Source of the DNA: Croceicoccus hydrothermalis | Lineage (GTDB): Bacteria > Pseudomonadota > Alphaproteobacteria > Sphingomonadales > Sphingomonadaceae | Direction of reading: 5' to 3' | NCBI RefSeq assembly: GCF_022378335.1 | Contig: NZ_JAIQCI010000006.1 | Span: forward strand, 124,001-188,000 | DNA: 64,000 nucleotides | Shown here: positions 20,009-28,195 of the stretch, piece by piece | How the letters are laid out: every line of letters begins with the position of its first letter | How positions within the stretch are numbered: the first letter of the stretch is position 1 | Position numbers and translations under genes: made by a program | The notes under the pieces: generated by a model | The model's database searches: none | The model's input: only the letters and a program-made list of their open reading frames with translations | Told to the model about the DNA's origin: nothing

Positions 20009-21589
20009 CTATGCCCCGGCCTGTCGCGACCGCGTGCGCGTCACCGCATCGTGCCAGCCATCGATGCGGGCCGCGCGCATATCGGGCTTCATGTTCGGTT
20101 GAAACGCGCGTTCGCGGCGCCGCAGTTTGGCGAGCGAGTCAAGATCAGGCCATAGCCCCGCACCCAATCCGGCCAGAAACGCGGCGCCGAGCGCCGTCGT
20201 TTCCAGATCGTCCGGCCGGTCGACGGGCACGTCGGCAACGTCGGCGATGAACTGACACAGCCAGTCGTTCGCCGCCATGCCCCCGTCGATGCGCAGCACG
20301 CGCGGCATCGCACCGCCATCGTCGCGCATGGCGGTGATGAGATCGAGCGTCTGATACGCCACGGCCTCCAGCGAGGCGCGGGCGAGATGTGCGGCCCGCG
20401 TGTCGAGCGTCAGCCCATAGATCGCGCCGCGCGCGCCTGCGTCCCAATGCGGCGCGCCCAGCCCCGCAAACGCCGGAACCATATAGACCCCGTGGGTGTC
20501 GGGCACGCTTTGTGCGAGCGCCTGCGTATCGCCGGCCCGTTCGATAAGCCCCACCCCGTCGCGGAGCCATTTCACCGCCGCCCCCGCCGCGAAGATGGAC
20601 CCCTCGATCGCATAGGCCGTGCGACCCTTGATACGATAGGCAGGCGTCGTCAGCAGGCGATTGCCCGACGTCACCGGCCTATCACCTGTATGCAGCAACA
20701 TGAAGCAGCCGGTACCGTAGGTCGCCTTGACCGAACCCACCTCGAAACAGGTCTGCCCGATGAGCGCGGCCTGCTGATCCCCCGCCATGCCGGTGATGGG
20801 GATTGGGCGTTCGAACAGGCCGGGCGCGGTCCTGCCGAACGCATGGTCGTTGTCGTGAACCTCCGGCAATATCGCCATCGGTATGCGGAACAGCGCACAC
20901 AACCGCGCGTCCCAGCATTGGCGATGAATGTCGAACAGCATGGTGCGCGATGCATTGGTGATGTCGGTCATGTGCACCCGCCCGCCGGTCAGGTGCCACA
21001 GCATGAAACTGTCCATCGTGCCTGCGCACAGGGCGCCGCGCTCGGCCCGGTCCCGCGCACCGGGCACCTGGTCGAGGATCCACGCGATTTTCGTCGCGCT
21101 GAAATAGGGGTGGATGAGCAGGCCCGTTCGCGTCGTCACCTCCGCGCCGTGCCCGTCCTCGACCAGTTTGGCGCAGGCTTGCGCGCTGCGGCGGTCCTGC
21201 CACACGATGGCGTTGTGGATCGGCTCGCCCGTATCGCGGTCCCACACCACGCTCGTCTCGCGCTGATTGGCGATGCCGATCGCGGCGATATCCTGTGCGC
21301 CGAGTCCGCTTGCCGCAATCGCCTGACGCGCGGTGTCGAGCACGTTTTTCCAGATTTCCATCGCATCGTGCTCGACCCTGTCGCGGCCGGGGTAATGCTG
21401 AATATGGTCCACCTGCGCCGAGGCGACCGCATGGCCGCGTGCGTCGAACACGATGCTGCGGGTAGATGTCGTGCCCTGATCGATGGCCAGGATATGGTCG
21501 TTTGCGATTATGCCTTCTCCCCTCTTTCCAACGATGGCGGCGCGAGCACGTGCGGGCAAGCGGTTCGTGGCCTTTTCTTCGCCCGCCAC
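20009..21589 (-). CDS. glpK: Glycerol kinase
   Basis: FGGY-family kinase that phosphorylates glycerol to sn-glycerol 3-phosphate. Signatures: ILAIDQGTTSTRSIVFD (ATP site), GIANQRETSVVWDRDTGEPIHNAIVWQDRR, GTGCFMLLHTGD, AFAGLGAPHWDAGARGAIYGLTL and LRIDGGMAANDWLCQFIADV. From GTG 21589 the protein is 526 residues with about 27 residues beyond the family norm. The natural start should be near NDHILAIDQG, but no ATG, GTG or TTG exists there. A strong SD (AGGGGAGAAGG) instead precedes an ATA codon at 21511 in the right frame, so either a rare ATA start or the longer GTG/TTG start (21559) is used. There is no glpF or glpD beside it. Confidence 0.93.
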   Translation of the reverse strand: MAGEEKATNRLPARARAAIVGKRGEGIIANDHILAIDQGTTSTRSIVFDARGHAVASAQVDHIQHYPGRDRVEHDAMEIWKNVLDTARQAIAASGLGAQDIAAIGIANQRETSVVWDRDTGEPIHNAIVWQDRRSAQACAKLVEDGHGAEVTTRTGLLIHPYFSATKIAWILDQVPGARDRAERGALCAGTMDSFMLWHLTGGRVHMTDITNASRTMLFDIHRQCWDARLCALFRIPMAILPEVHDNDHAFGRTAPGLFERPIPITGMAGDQQAALIGQTCFEVGSVKATYGTGCFMLLHTGDRPVTSGNRLLTTPAYRIKGRTAYAIEGSIFAAGAAVKWLRDGVGLIERAGDTQALAQSVPDTHGVYMVPAFAGLGAPHWDAGARGAIYGLTLDTRAAHLARASLEAVAYQTLDLITAMRDDGGAMPRVLRIDGGMAANDWLCQFIADVADVPVDRPDDLETTALGAAFLAGLGAGLWPDLDSLAKLRRRERAFQPNMKPDMRAARIDGWHDAVTRTRSRQAGA

Positions 21590-21709
21590 CTTGGAAAACC
21601 ATGCGCGAGCGACCAGATCGGGCGTCCCCTTTAAAACAATCGCAGACAGCCGAGATCACACCATGACGCGCAACGATCTTTTCCCACTCCCTTTCGTAAC
21701 GAGGCACGG

Positions 21710-22543
21710 ATGACCGCGCGCCGGCTGCTCTCGCTCCACCCGGCGATGCGGGACGATATCGGCGATCTCGTCACGCGCCGCCCGGTGCCCGCTCCGGACC
21801 TGCCGCAGGTCGATCCGTTCCTGTTTCTGAATCACCACGGCCCGCAAACCTACCCGCCGAACAGCAATGGCCTGCCCTTCGGCCCCCATCCCCACCGCGG
21901 GTTCGAGACGGTGACCTTCATCATTGCCGGAAGCCTCGCCCATGCCGACAGCGCGAGCGGGGAAAGCATTGTGAAGGCGGGCGGCATGCAATGGATGACG
22001 GCGGGGCGCGGTCTCGTCCATGCCGAGCTTTCGCCCGAACGTTTCAAGAAGGAGGGCGGACCGGTCGAAATCCTGCAATTATGGGTCAACCTCCCCTCCC
22101 GGCTGAAGATGACGGAGCCGGGTTACATCGGCGCGGACGCGGCCGATATCCCCAACATCGCGATGGCGCCGGGGGTACGCTGGCGGCCGGTGTCGGGACC
22201 GGACGGCGCGCCGGTGCAATCGCTGACCGGGGTGGTGCTCGGCACGGTGGAGATGGAACCGGGCACACGCGCTACTTTCCCCGCGCCTGCCGGACGTAAC
22301 GTGTTGTTTTATACCGTGCGCGGCGCGGCGGCGGTGGGCGGCGAGAGCGTTCCCGAACATACCCTCGCCCGGTTGAGCGAGGGGGACACGATCGAGGTGG
22401 AAAGCGATGACGGATGCCTCATCCTGTACGGCCATGCCGATCCGATCGGCGAGCCGGTCGTCGCACACGGCCCCTTCGTGATGAACACGCGTGAGGAGAT
22501 ATCGCAGGCGATCCGCGATTATCAGACCGGCGTCATCCGTTAA
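21710..22543 (+). CDS. Pirin family protein
   Basis: 277 residues, two cupin domains. The N-terminal cupin has the pirin metal motif GPHPHRGFETVTFIIAGSLAHADS ... QWMTAGRGLVHAELSPE, with His residues that bind iron in homologues; the C-terminal cupin contains GRNVLFYTVRGAAAVGGESV. Some bacterial pirins have quercetinase activity or affect metabolism through protein partners, and the function here is unknown. It is divergent from glpK. Stand-alone gene; no operon partner within 150 bases downstream. Confidence 0.92.
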   Translation: MTARRLLSLHPAMRDDIGDLVTRRPVPAPDLPQVDPFLFLNHHGPQTYPPNSNGLPFGPHPHRGFETVTFIIAGSLAHADSASGESIVKAGGMQWMTAGRGLVHAELSPERFKKEGGPVEILQLWVNLPSRLKMTEPGYIGADAADIPNIAMAPGVRWRPVSGPDGAPVQSLTGVVLGTVEMEPGTRATFPAPAGRNVLFYTVRGAAAVGGESVPEHTLARLSEGDTIEVESDDGCLILYGHADPIGEPVVAHGPFVMNTREEISQAIRDYQTGVIR

Positions 22544-22582
22544 CGCGCGAAACCCGCTCCGATCACCATTCGAATAATACCA

Positions 22583-22610
22583 TTGACGCGTGCGGTAATA
22601 CAGGTAGACT
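22583..22610 (+). promoter_or_regulatory. Candidate sigma70-type promoter
   Basis: TTGACG at 22583-22588, a 16-base spacer, and TAGACT at 22605-22610, about 85 bases before the ATG of the small exported protein gene. The -35 is near consensus and the -10 is weaker. Confidence 0.35.
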
Positions 22611-22692
22611 ATATCCCATAAGAACGACAAGCGCGTGGGAGAGATTCAATCGCCGCTGCGGCCCGATAAGGCCGGCGGAAGGAGGTTTCTTC

Positions 22693-23118
22693 ATGGATCG
22701 CATCCGGTCACGCCCTGTCCCCCGCATCGCGCCCCGGCGCGGCCGCGTTGCCGCCGCAATGCTCGCGGTGATCGCGGCCGGCGCCGCGCCGACGCAGGCT
22801 TTCGGCGATGGCGATCCGGTGACGCGCCTCGTCCGGTGCGGCGAGGCGAGCTGTCTCATGGTATCGGGACGCCGCGACGATCCGGCGGCCATCGTGAAGG
22901 TGAACGGACGCCCGGTTTTCGTCGAAGGCGGCAAGGGATGGAAACTGCGCCTGTCGCTCGACACATTGCGCGAATGGTCGGATGGGCCGGCACGCACCAT
23001 CGCGGTATCGCTCCACGCCCCGGACCGCAGTGCGAAGGATGTCGCCATCGTGGACCTTCCCATAGGCGTGCTCGGCGACACGACGGACCTCGACACGATA
23101 AGGGTTCGCGCACGATAG
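22693..23118 (+). CDS. Small exported protein, unknown function
   Basis: 141 residues. Basic N-terminus (MDRIRSRPVPRIAPRRGR) then a hydrophobic stretch VAAAMLAVIAAGAAPTQAFG, that is, a Sec signal peptide with likely cleavage after TQA (about 36). The mature part has two Cys (VRCGEASCLMVSG) that may form a disulphide and a short beta-rich body. A strong SD (GGAAGGAGG) fixes the start. I do not recognise the family. Its neighbours are a pirin upstream and a UrcA-family gene downstream, each with its own putative promoter. Confidence 0.75.
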   Translation: MDRIRSRPVPRIAPRRGRVAAAMLAVIAAGAAPTQAFGDGDPVTRLVRCGEASCLMVSGRRDDPAAIVKVNGRPVFVEGGKGWKLRLSLDTLREWSDGPARTIAVSLHAPDRSAKDVAIVDLPIGVLGDTTDLDTIRVRAR

Positions 23119-23154
23119 CCATGCCGTCCGCGTTTCGGAAACGTTCGCTGGCTG

Positions 23155-23183
23155 TTGCCATCGGCAACGCGGCATCCTATATT
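23155..23183 (+). promoter_or_regulatory. Sigma70-type promoter of urcA-like gene
   Basis: TTGCCA at 23155-23160, a 17-base spacer and TATATT at 23178-23183, 48 bases before the ATG at 23232. The -35 region lies inside a short dyad (TTGCC-ATC-GGCAA). Confidence 0.55.
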
Positions 23184-23231
23184 CCTGCCATCCGCCGGAG
23201 AGCGGCGTTTTGATATTCGCAGGAGAGTTTG

Positions 23232-23555
23232 ATGAAAAAGGCCCTTATGGTCATGGCCGCGTGCACGCTGGCCGGTACCGCATCGACGGCAATGGCCGAT
23301 CCGTTCGTTCAGGAAAGTGCGACCTTGCAGCTCGACGGGATCAACCTGTCGACGGTCGAGGGACAGCGCAGCCTCGCGATCCGCATGGACGCGGCCGCCA
23401 ATGCCGTTTGCGGAGAGGGGCTGGACCGTGTGCATCTGAAGCTTCACGCACAGGCGCGGGAATGCCGTATCGCGGTAAAGCAGGAAATTCGCGACCAGAT
23501 CGAGCAGCGCATGGCGGCCCGCCCGACGCCGACCGTTCTGGCACTGCGCGATTGA
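23232..23555 (+). CDS. UrcA family protein
   Basis: 107 residues. Sec signal peptide MKKALMVMAACTLAGTASTAMA with cleavage near residue 22, then the UrcA core: a Val-rich strand region (ATLQLDGINLSTVEGQRSLAIRMDAAANAVCG) and a second Cys (ARECRIAVKQEIRDQI) that probably pairs with the first. UrcA proteins are small periplasmic proteins common in Caulobacterales and Sphingomonadales, function unknown. SD AGGAGAG precedes ATG 23232; a TTG one codon upstream is also in frame. A promoter lies immediately upstream. Confidence 0.85.
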   Translation: MKKALMVMAACTLAGTASTAMADPFVQESATLQLDGINLSTVEGQRSLAIRMDAAANAVCGEGLDRVHLKLHAQARECRIAVKQEIRDQIEQRMAARPTPTVLALRD

Positions 23556-23625
23556 TCCCCTGCTGCGTATCGGGGCGCGTGATCCCGGTGCGCGGCAATG
23601 ATTTTACCGGCGATACGCACGGTCG

Positions 23626-25209
23626 GTGCGCCTCGTGACGCTCGCGTTGGAGGCGCGCGATGCGCTTGCGCGCGGCGATCTCGCGGCGGCGTCGCGTGCC
23701 GCGAATGCGTTGATCGCCGACAGGCCGGACGATGCGGACGGTTATTTCCTGCTCGGTATCGCCGCTGCGGAAGCAGGCGGAATTGCAAAGGCGGTGCCGC
23801 TGCTTGAATCCGCCGTCGCGCGGGGCGACGATCCCGAACATTGCGCGCAGCTTGCCCGCCTTCTCATCCTGATGCGCCGCGATGGCGACGCGGCAGCCAT
23901 GGCCCGGCGCGCGCTCGATCTTGGCCCGGGCGATGCGCGCACCTTCGACACGATCGGCTGCGTGCTGGTCAGGCTCGGCGATCACGCCCGCGCCATCGCG
24001 CCTTTTACCGCCGCGGTCGAAGCCGAACCCGGCAATCTCGACTATCGCTATAATCTGGCCGCGGCCCTTGGCTTCACAGGCGCGGTCGAGGCGGCGCGCG
24101 TCCATTACGAACACGTGCTCAAACTCGATCCGGGCAATGGACGCGCGCATTACGCGCTCGCCATATTGTCGCGGCAGACGCGCGGCGACAATCATGTCGC
24201 GCGATTGAAGACCGCATTGGATGCGGCGCGTGGCAAAGACGATGCCCTGCGCATACGCTATGCCCTGGCGAAGGAGTTGGAAGACCTCGGCGAGGCGGAG
24301 GCCTTCCGCCATCTCGCCGATGCCAATGCCCGGCACGCGCGCAATCTGCGCTATGATTTTGCGCAAGACGCCGCGATCTTCGACGCGATCGAACATTGCT
24401 TTGCCGATGGCGGCGGCGATGGCATTGCGGCGCCGATGGGCCCGCCGATGGGAAAACGTGCGCCGATCTTCGTCGTGGGCATGCCGCGCACCGGCACGAC
24501 GCTGGTCGACCGGATCCTGTCCTCCCATCCGGACGTCGTTTCCGCCGGGGAGTTACAGGCGATGCCCCTCGCCGTGAAACGGTTGAGCCAGACGACGTCG
24601 CGCGTCATCATCGACCCCGACACCATCCGCGCGAGCCGGGATATAGACCCCGCGCAACTCGCCAGCCGCTACCTCGCGCAGGCGCAGCACCACCGGATCG
24701 ACGAAACCGCGCGCTTCGTCGACAAGCTGCCTGCCAATTTCCTGTATATCGGCCATATCGCGCGCAGTTTTCCCGACGCGCCGATCGTGTGCCTGCGCCG
24801 CAATCCGATGGACACGGTGTGGAGCAATTTCAAAAACCTGTTCGCCAGCCGCTCACCCTACTATGCCTATTCCTACGACCTGATGGCGACGGCGCGCTAT
24901 TACGCGCGGTTCGACCGGCTCATGCGGTTTTGGGATCGCGTAATTCCATGCCGCGTTCTGCAATTGTCGTATGAGGCATTGGTCACCGCGCAGGAACGCG
25001 AAACCCGGCGGCTGCTGTCATTTTGCGGGCTGGAATGGGATGCGGCGTGCCTGTCCTTTCACGAGAACAAGGCCGCGGTGGCGACGCCCAGCGCGGCACA
25101 GGTCCGCCGCCCGATCAACAGCGACGGCATGGGCAAATGGCGAACCCATGCCGATGCCCTGGAACCGGTCCGCCGCTGGTTCGAGGACCAGGGGATCGAG
25201 ACCGGTTGA
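23626..25209 (+). CDS. TPR-repeat sulfotransferase
   Basis: 527 residues from GTG 23626. The N-terminal half (about 1-250) is a tetratricopeptide solenoid with repeats such as DPEHCAQLARLLILMRRDGDAAAMARRALDLGPGDARTFDTIGCVLVRLGDHARAIAPFTAAVEAEPGN. The C-terminal half is a sulfotransferase domain: PAPS 5'-phosphosulfate loop FVVGMPRTGTTLVDRIL at about 284-300 and 3'-phosphate region IVCLRRNPMDTVWSNFKNLF. This fusion is common in sphingomonads; acceptors are probably proteins or glycans, but the substrate is unknown. The start is not certain (GTG 23635 is an alternative). Confidence 0.9.
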   Translation: MRLVTLALEARDALARGDLAAASRAANALIADRPDDADGYFLLGIAAAEAGGIAKAVPLLESAVARGDDPEHCAQLARLLILMRRDGDAAAMARRALDLGPGDARTFDTIGCVLVRLGDHARAIAPFTAAVEAEPGNLDYRYNLAAALGFTGAVEAARVHYEHVLKLDPGNGRAHYALAILSRQTRGDNHVARLKTALDAARGKDDALRIRYALAKELEDLGEAEAFRHLADANARHARNLRYDFAQDAAIFDAIEHCFADGGGDGIAAPMGPPMGKRAPIFVVGMPRTGTTLVDRILSSHPDVVSAGELQAMPLAVKRLSQTTSRVIIDPDTIRASRDIDPAQLASRYLAQAQHHRIDETARFVDKLPANFLYIGHIARSFPDAPIVCLRRNPMDTVWSNFKNLFASRSPYYAYSYDLMATARYYARFDRLMRFWDRVIPCRVLQLSYEALVTAQERETRRLLSFCGLEWDAACLSFHENKAAVATPSAAQVRRPINSDGMGKWRTHADALEPVRRWFEDQGIETG

Positions 25210-25215
25210 CTGACG

Positions 25216-25240
25216 GGGGCGGCGCCCGGTGTGCCGCCCC
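25216..25240. terminator. GC-rich hairpin between convergent genes
   Basis: Eight-base-pair stem GGGGCGGC / GCCGCCCC with a nine-base loop, between the sulfotransferase stop (25209) and the TonB receptor stop (25252). There is no T tract, so termination is plausible but weakly supported. Confidence 0.45.
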
Positions 25241-25251
25241 GCCCATTGGGA

Positions 25252-27684
25252 TCAGAACTTCACCCGCCCCTCGATGCCCACGGTCCGGGGATTGAGCACG
25301 ACCTGGCGATAATAGCGCACCGCAACGCCGTCGTTGATGCCGATGCGCGACCGGTCGTTCGCGACCGACACGATGGCATATTTGTCGAAGATATTGTTCG
25401 CGAACAGGCCGATGCTGAACTTGTCGGTATCGTAGGTGAGCCGGGCGCGATGGGTGACATAGCTCGGGATCAGCTCGCCATAGGCCCGCTCCCATCCCAG
25501 ACGCGACACCACGTCGCCGCGATACACCGTGGTCCAGTTCGCGATGAGATCGCCATTCGTCAGGGGCTGCACATAGGTGGCGCCGATGCTCCCCGCATTC
25601 TTTGCCGAACCGGGCAGCCGGTCCCCGTCCATCGCGTCAAGCTGTACGAAACGGTTCGAATAATCGCCCGGCGTTTCGCGGATGGTCAGAATGCCGGGAA
25701 TATCCTCGGTCAGACGCGCATCGGTGTAGGAGTAATTCCCCTGGATCGACAGGCCGCGCACGGGGCGAAGCTGAAACGAGGCTTCGAACCCCTCGGATTT
25801 GGCCTTGCCGCCGTTCACCGTGATGCCGGTCGCGCCATAGAGCGTGGCGGAATCCACCTGAATGCCGTCCCACTTGATCTGGAACACGTTGAAGTTGAGC
25901 GATAGCATCCGGTCGAACAATTGCGTGCGAACGCCCAGCTCCAGGTTCTTCGTCGTGTCCGGCCCGTATTGCAGTTCGTCGGGAAGCGCGCAGATGATCT
26001 GCTGACCGGGCTGAATATCGGCCGGGCACGGGGCAACGCGGTTCGGTCCGCCGATGCGATAGCCCTTGCTATAGGTGCCGTAGAGCAGAAAATCGGGCGT
26101 GAATTCGTAGCTGCTGTTGAATTTCCAGACCCAGCCGTCCTGCCCGGCCTGCCCGCCATTGGCCGGCAACTCGTAAGGGCTCAGCGGATCGCCGAGCAGC
26201 GGGAGCGCGGCCGCGCCCGAAATTTCCGACTCGTAATCGAAATATCGCGTGCCGGCGGTGACCTGAAACTCCGGCGTGATTTCGAATGTCGCCTCGCCGA
26301 AAACCGCCTTTTCCGTGACCTCGGACGTGATGTAGCTCACATATTCGAGCGCATCGGGATTGTCCGGCCCGACCCAGGGATGGTTGGGAACGCGTTCGTT
26401 ATAATCGCTTTGATACTTGTTCTCGTTGAAGAACCCGCCGAGCACCCAGCTGAGCGGGCCGCCGTGGCTGGAGACGAAGCGGATTTCGGCGTTCTTCTGC
26501 TTCCGCTGATTGATCGATTCGGTGTATCCGGCAAAGGCGGGAAACAATTCGTAATCATAATCGAGATCGAGCAACAGGTCGGTAACATCGGCCTGCCCTT
26601 CGAAATTCACTTCGGTATAGGCGCCGGTCGCGACGATATCGACGAAATCGCCGATATTCGCATTGACCCCCGCACTGGCCAGATGGGCATTGCGCGAGAT
26701 CGGCTCGATAAAGCGGCTCGCATTTTCATAACGCCCGGTGCCCAGCACGCCAAAGCTGTTCGCCTGCGCGCCATCGGTATCCGTCTTTTGATAGGCATAG
26801 GTGAGGATCAGTTTCAGATCCTCGGTCGTCTGAAACAAAAGCTGATTGCGGGTGGTGAAGGTGCGCTCGAAATTCAGATCCTCGGCGCGGCGCAGGTTTT
26901 CGGCGAAACCTTCCTGCGTGACGCCATCGGGCCCGTCGGGCTGCGGCAGCGACACGCCCGGTTCCTGCACGAGCAGCGGATAATCGATAAAGCCGGGATC
27001 GAAGTAATAGCCGGTCGCCGACCGGAACGCGACATGATCGCGCACGATCGGAATGTTGACCATGCCATCGGCCTGATAGCCGAAATCATCGCTGTGACTC
27101 TTGGCATAGGCGCGGCCATGGAACTCGCCTTCGAAACCGGAAACATCGGGGCGATTGGGAATATAGCGGATCGCCCCCGCCAGCGTGCCCAGACCGTACA
27201 ATGTGCCCTGCGGACCGAGCAGTGTTTCGACACGGTCGATATCGATCAGCTTGAAATCGTAGAACAAGGGCACTTCGCCGAGGTAGATGCCGAGCGAATC
27301 GTCATAGCCTGCGCCGAAATCGTCGACCCCCGACGCATTCAACCCGCGCAGCACGATCGAACCCGTCGACCCCGGCCCGGTGTCCGAAATGGTCATGCCC
27401 GGCGTGAAATCGGCGATGTCGCGCACATCCTCGATCTGCTTGCGGGCAAGCTCCTCCGCATCGATGGCCGAAATGTTGATCGGCGTGTCCTGAATCGTCG
27501 TGCTGCGCCGGGTGCCGGTCACGACGATCGCGCCGTCGATCGTATCGGCATAGGTATCGCCCGCCGGTTCGTTGATCATCGTGCCCGCGTTCGCATCCTG
27601 CGCCGAGGCGTGGGCGGCATGGCCCGCCATGGCAAGCACGGTCGCCGAAAGAAGGGTGGATCTGAATGTCTGGCGTTTGGTCAT
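25252..27684 (-). CDS. TonB-dependent outer-membrane receptor
   Basis: 810 residues. Signal peptide MTKRQTFRSTLLSATVLAMAGHAAHASAQ; TonB-box-like DGAIVVTG; plug domain (TPINISAIDAEELARKQIEDVRDIADFTPGMTI... IVLRGLNASG ... VETLLGPQGTLYGLGTLAGAIRYIPNRP); then a 22-strand-type barrel ending in the aromatic residue of GIEGRVKF. It takes up a substrate across the outer membrane using TonB energy. ATG 27684 follows an SD (AGGGGGAAAACC). A NikR-like operator at 28047-28072 and an intrinsic terminator at 27745-27783 lie upstream, linking it to the guanidine/urea cluster. I infer that it imports the compound metabolised there; substrate unproven. Confidence 0.93.
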   Translation of the reverse strand: MTKRQTFRSTLLSATVLAMAGHAAHASAQDANAGTMINEPAGDTYADTIDGAIVVTGTRRSTTIQDTPINISAIDAEELARKQIEDVRDIADFTPGMTISDTGPGSTGSIVLRGLNASGVDDFGAGYDDSLGIYLGEVPLFYDFKLIDIDRVETLLGPQGTLYGLGTLAGAIRYIPNRPDVSGFEGEFHGRAYAKSHSDDFGYQADGMVNIPIVRDHVAFRSATGYYFDPGFIDYPLLVQEPGVSLPQPDGPDGVTQEGFAENLRRAEDLNFERTFTTRNQLLFQTTEDLKLILTYAYQKTDTDGAQANSFGVLGTGRYENASRFIEPISRNAHLASAGVNANIGDFVDIVATGAYTEVNFEGQADVTDLLLDLDYDYELFPAFAGYTESINQRKQKNAEIRFVSSHGGPLSWVLGGFFNENKYQSDYNERVPNHPWVGPDNPDALEYVSYITSEVTEKAVFGEATFEITPEFQVTAGTRYFDYESEISGAAALPLLGDPLSPYELPANGGQAGQDGWVWKFNSSYEFTPDFLLYGTYSKGYRIGGPNRVAPCPADIQPGQQIICALPDELQYGPDTTKNLELGVRTQLFDRMLSLNFNVFQIKWDGIQVDSATLYGATGITVNGGKAKSEGFEASFQLRPVRGLSIQGNYSYTDARLTEDIPGILTIRETPGDYSNRFVQLDAMDGDRLPGSAKNAGSIGATYVQPLTNGDLIANWTTVYRGDVVSRLGWERAYGELIPSYVTHRARLTYDTDKFSIGLFANNIFDKYAIVSVANDRSRIGINDGVAVRYYRQVVLNPRTVGIEGRVKF

Positions 27685-27744
27685 GGTTTTCCCCCTGTCA
27701 GGTATGAGACCCCGCGCGCGATCGCGCGTCGATGATCGGTTTGG

Positions 27745-27783
27745 AAAAAAGGCCGCCCCGCGTTCCGTCATGGCGGGGTGGCC
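27745..27783 (-). terminator. Intrinsic terminator in the leader of the TonB receptor gene
   Basis: On the minus strand GGCC-A-CCCCGC, an 11-base loop, GCGGGG-C-GGCC and then six Ts: an 11-position stem with one A-C mismatch and a classic U tract. It lies 60 bases before the receptor ATG and downstream of the small ORF, inside the presumed transcript from the operator-controlled promoter. It could end the small-ORF transcript or act as an attenuator for the receptor. Confidence 0.75.
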
Positions 27784-27791
27784 GGTCGTCA

Positions 27792-27950
27792 TCAGCGTGC
27801 CGCAGTGCGCCGATGCAACAGGACGCGCACCACCGTTCGCATCACGCCTTCCCGCCGGGTGCCCGGTTGCGAGCGCGCGGCGTGCGCGAATAACCCTGCG
27901 GCGCGGGGATGGGCGATGGATGCGGAATTTTTCTGATCGGGCAGGTGCAC
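27792..27950 (-). CDS. Possible small leader ORF (52 residues)
   Basis: Reading from GTG 27950, which has a good SD (GGAGG, six bases upstream), gives VHLPDQKNSASIAHPRAAG and ends HRRTAAR at 27792. It is basic, with no recognised domain or clear membrane segment. The open frame continues upstream to 28112, but that part crosses the promoter. It sits between the NikR-like operator and the intrinsic terminator, so it could be a leader peptide or chance. No homologues known to me. Confidence 0.35.
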   Translation of the reverse strand: MHLPDQKNSASIAHPRAAGLFAHAARSQPGTRREGVMRTVVRVLLHRRTAAR

Positions 27951-28036
27951 GAGAAACCTCCGTATCGGGCCGGGCATATGCTCGGCCGGGTGGATCCTCT
28001 CGCTCTTGGTGAGACGCTCTTGCGGCGTCTTTCGAT

Positions 28037-28072
28037 ACGCTACAGATATTACGAAATGCGTCAAGCGTATTA
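28037..28072 (-). promoter_or_regulatory. NikR-like operator and overlapping promoter of TonB receptor transcript
   Basis: Operator TATTAC (28047-28052), 14 bases, GTATTA (28067-28072), one mismatch from the consensus TATTAC-N14-GTAATA. On the minus strand TTGACG (28064-28059) lies in the operator centre at offset 8, and TAGCGT (28042-28037) follows after 16 bases as a -35/-10 pair. Repressor binding would cover the -35. The presumed transcript has a leader of about 350 bases before the receptor ATG. Confidence 0.65.
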
Positions 28073-28195
28073 ATTTATGAAATATGTGGTAACGAACGCC
28101 CGTGCGGTACATCGCGACATAAACTGCGGGAAAACCGGGTATTATCCGATATTATCGCAAAGCTTGGCGGCAATCGTATTGTGTCCGGCGGATAT

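Noticed and set aside
28139..28180. TATTAT-containing AT-rich stretch that might be a fourth operator
   Set aside because: No matching half-site at the 14-base spacing; the nearest GTATTG is 20 bases away.
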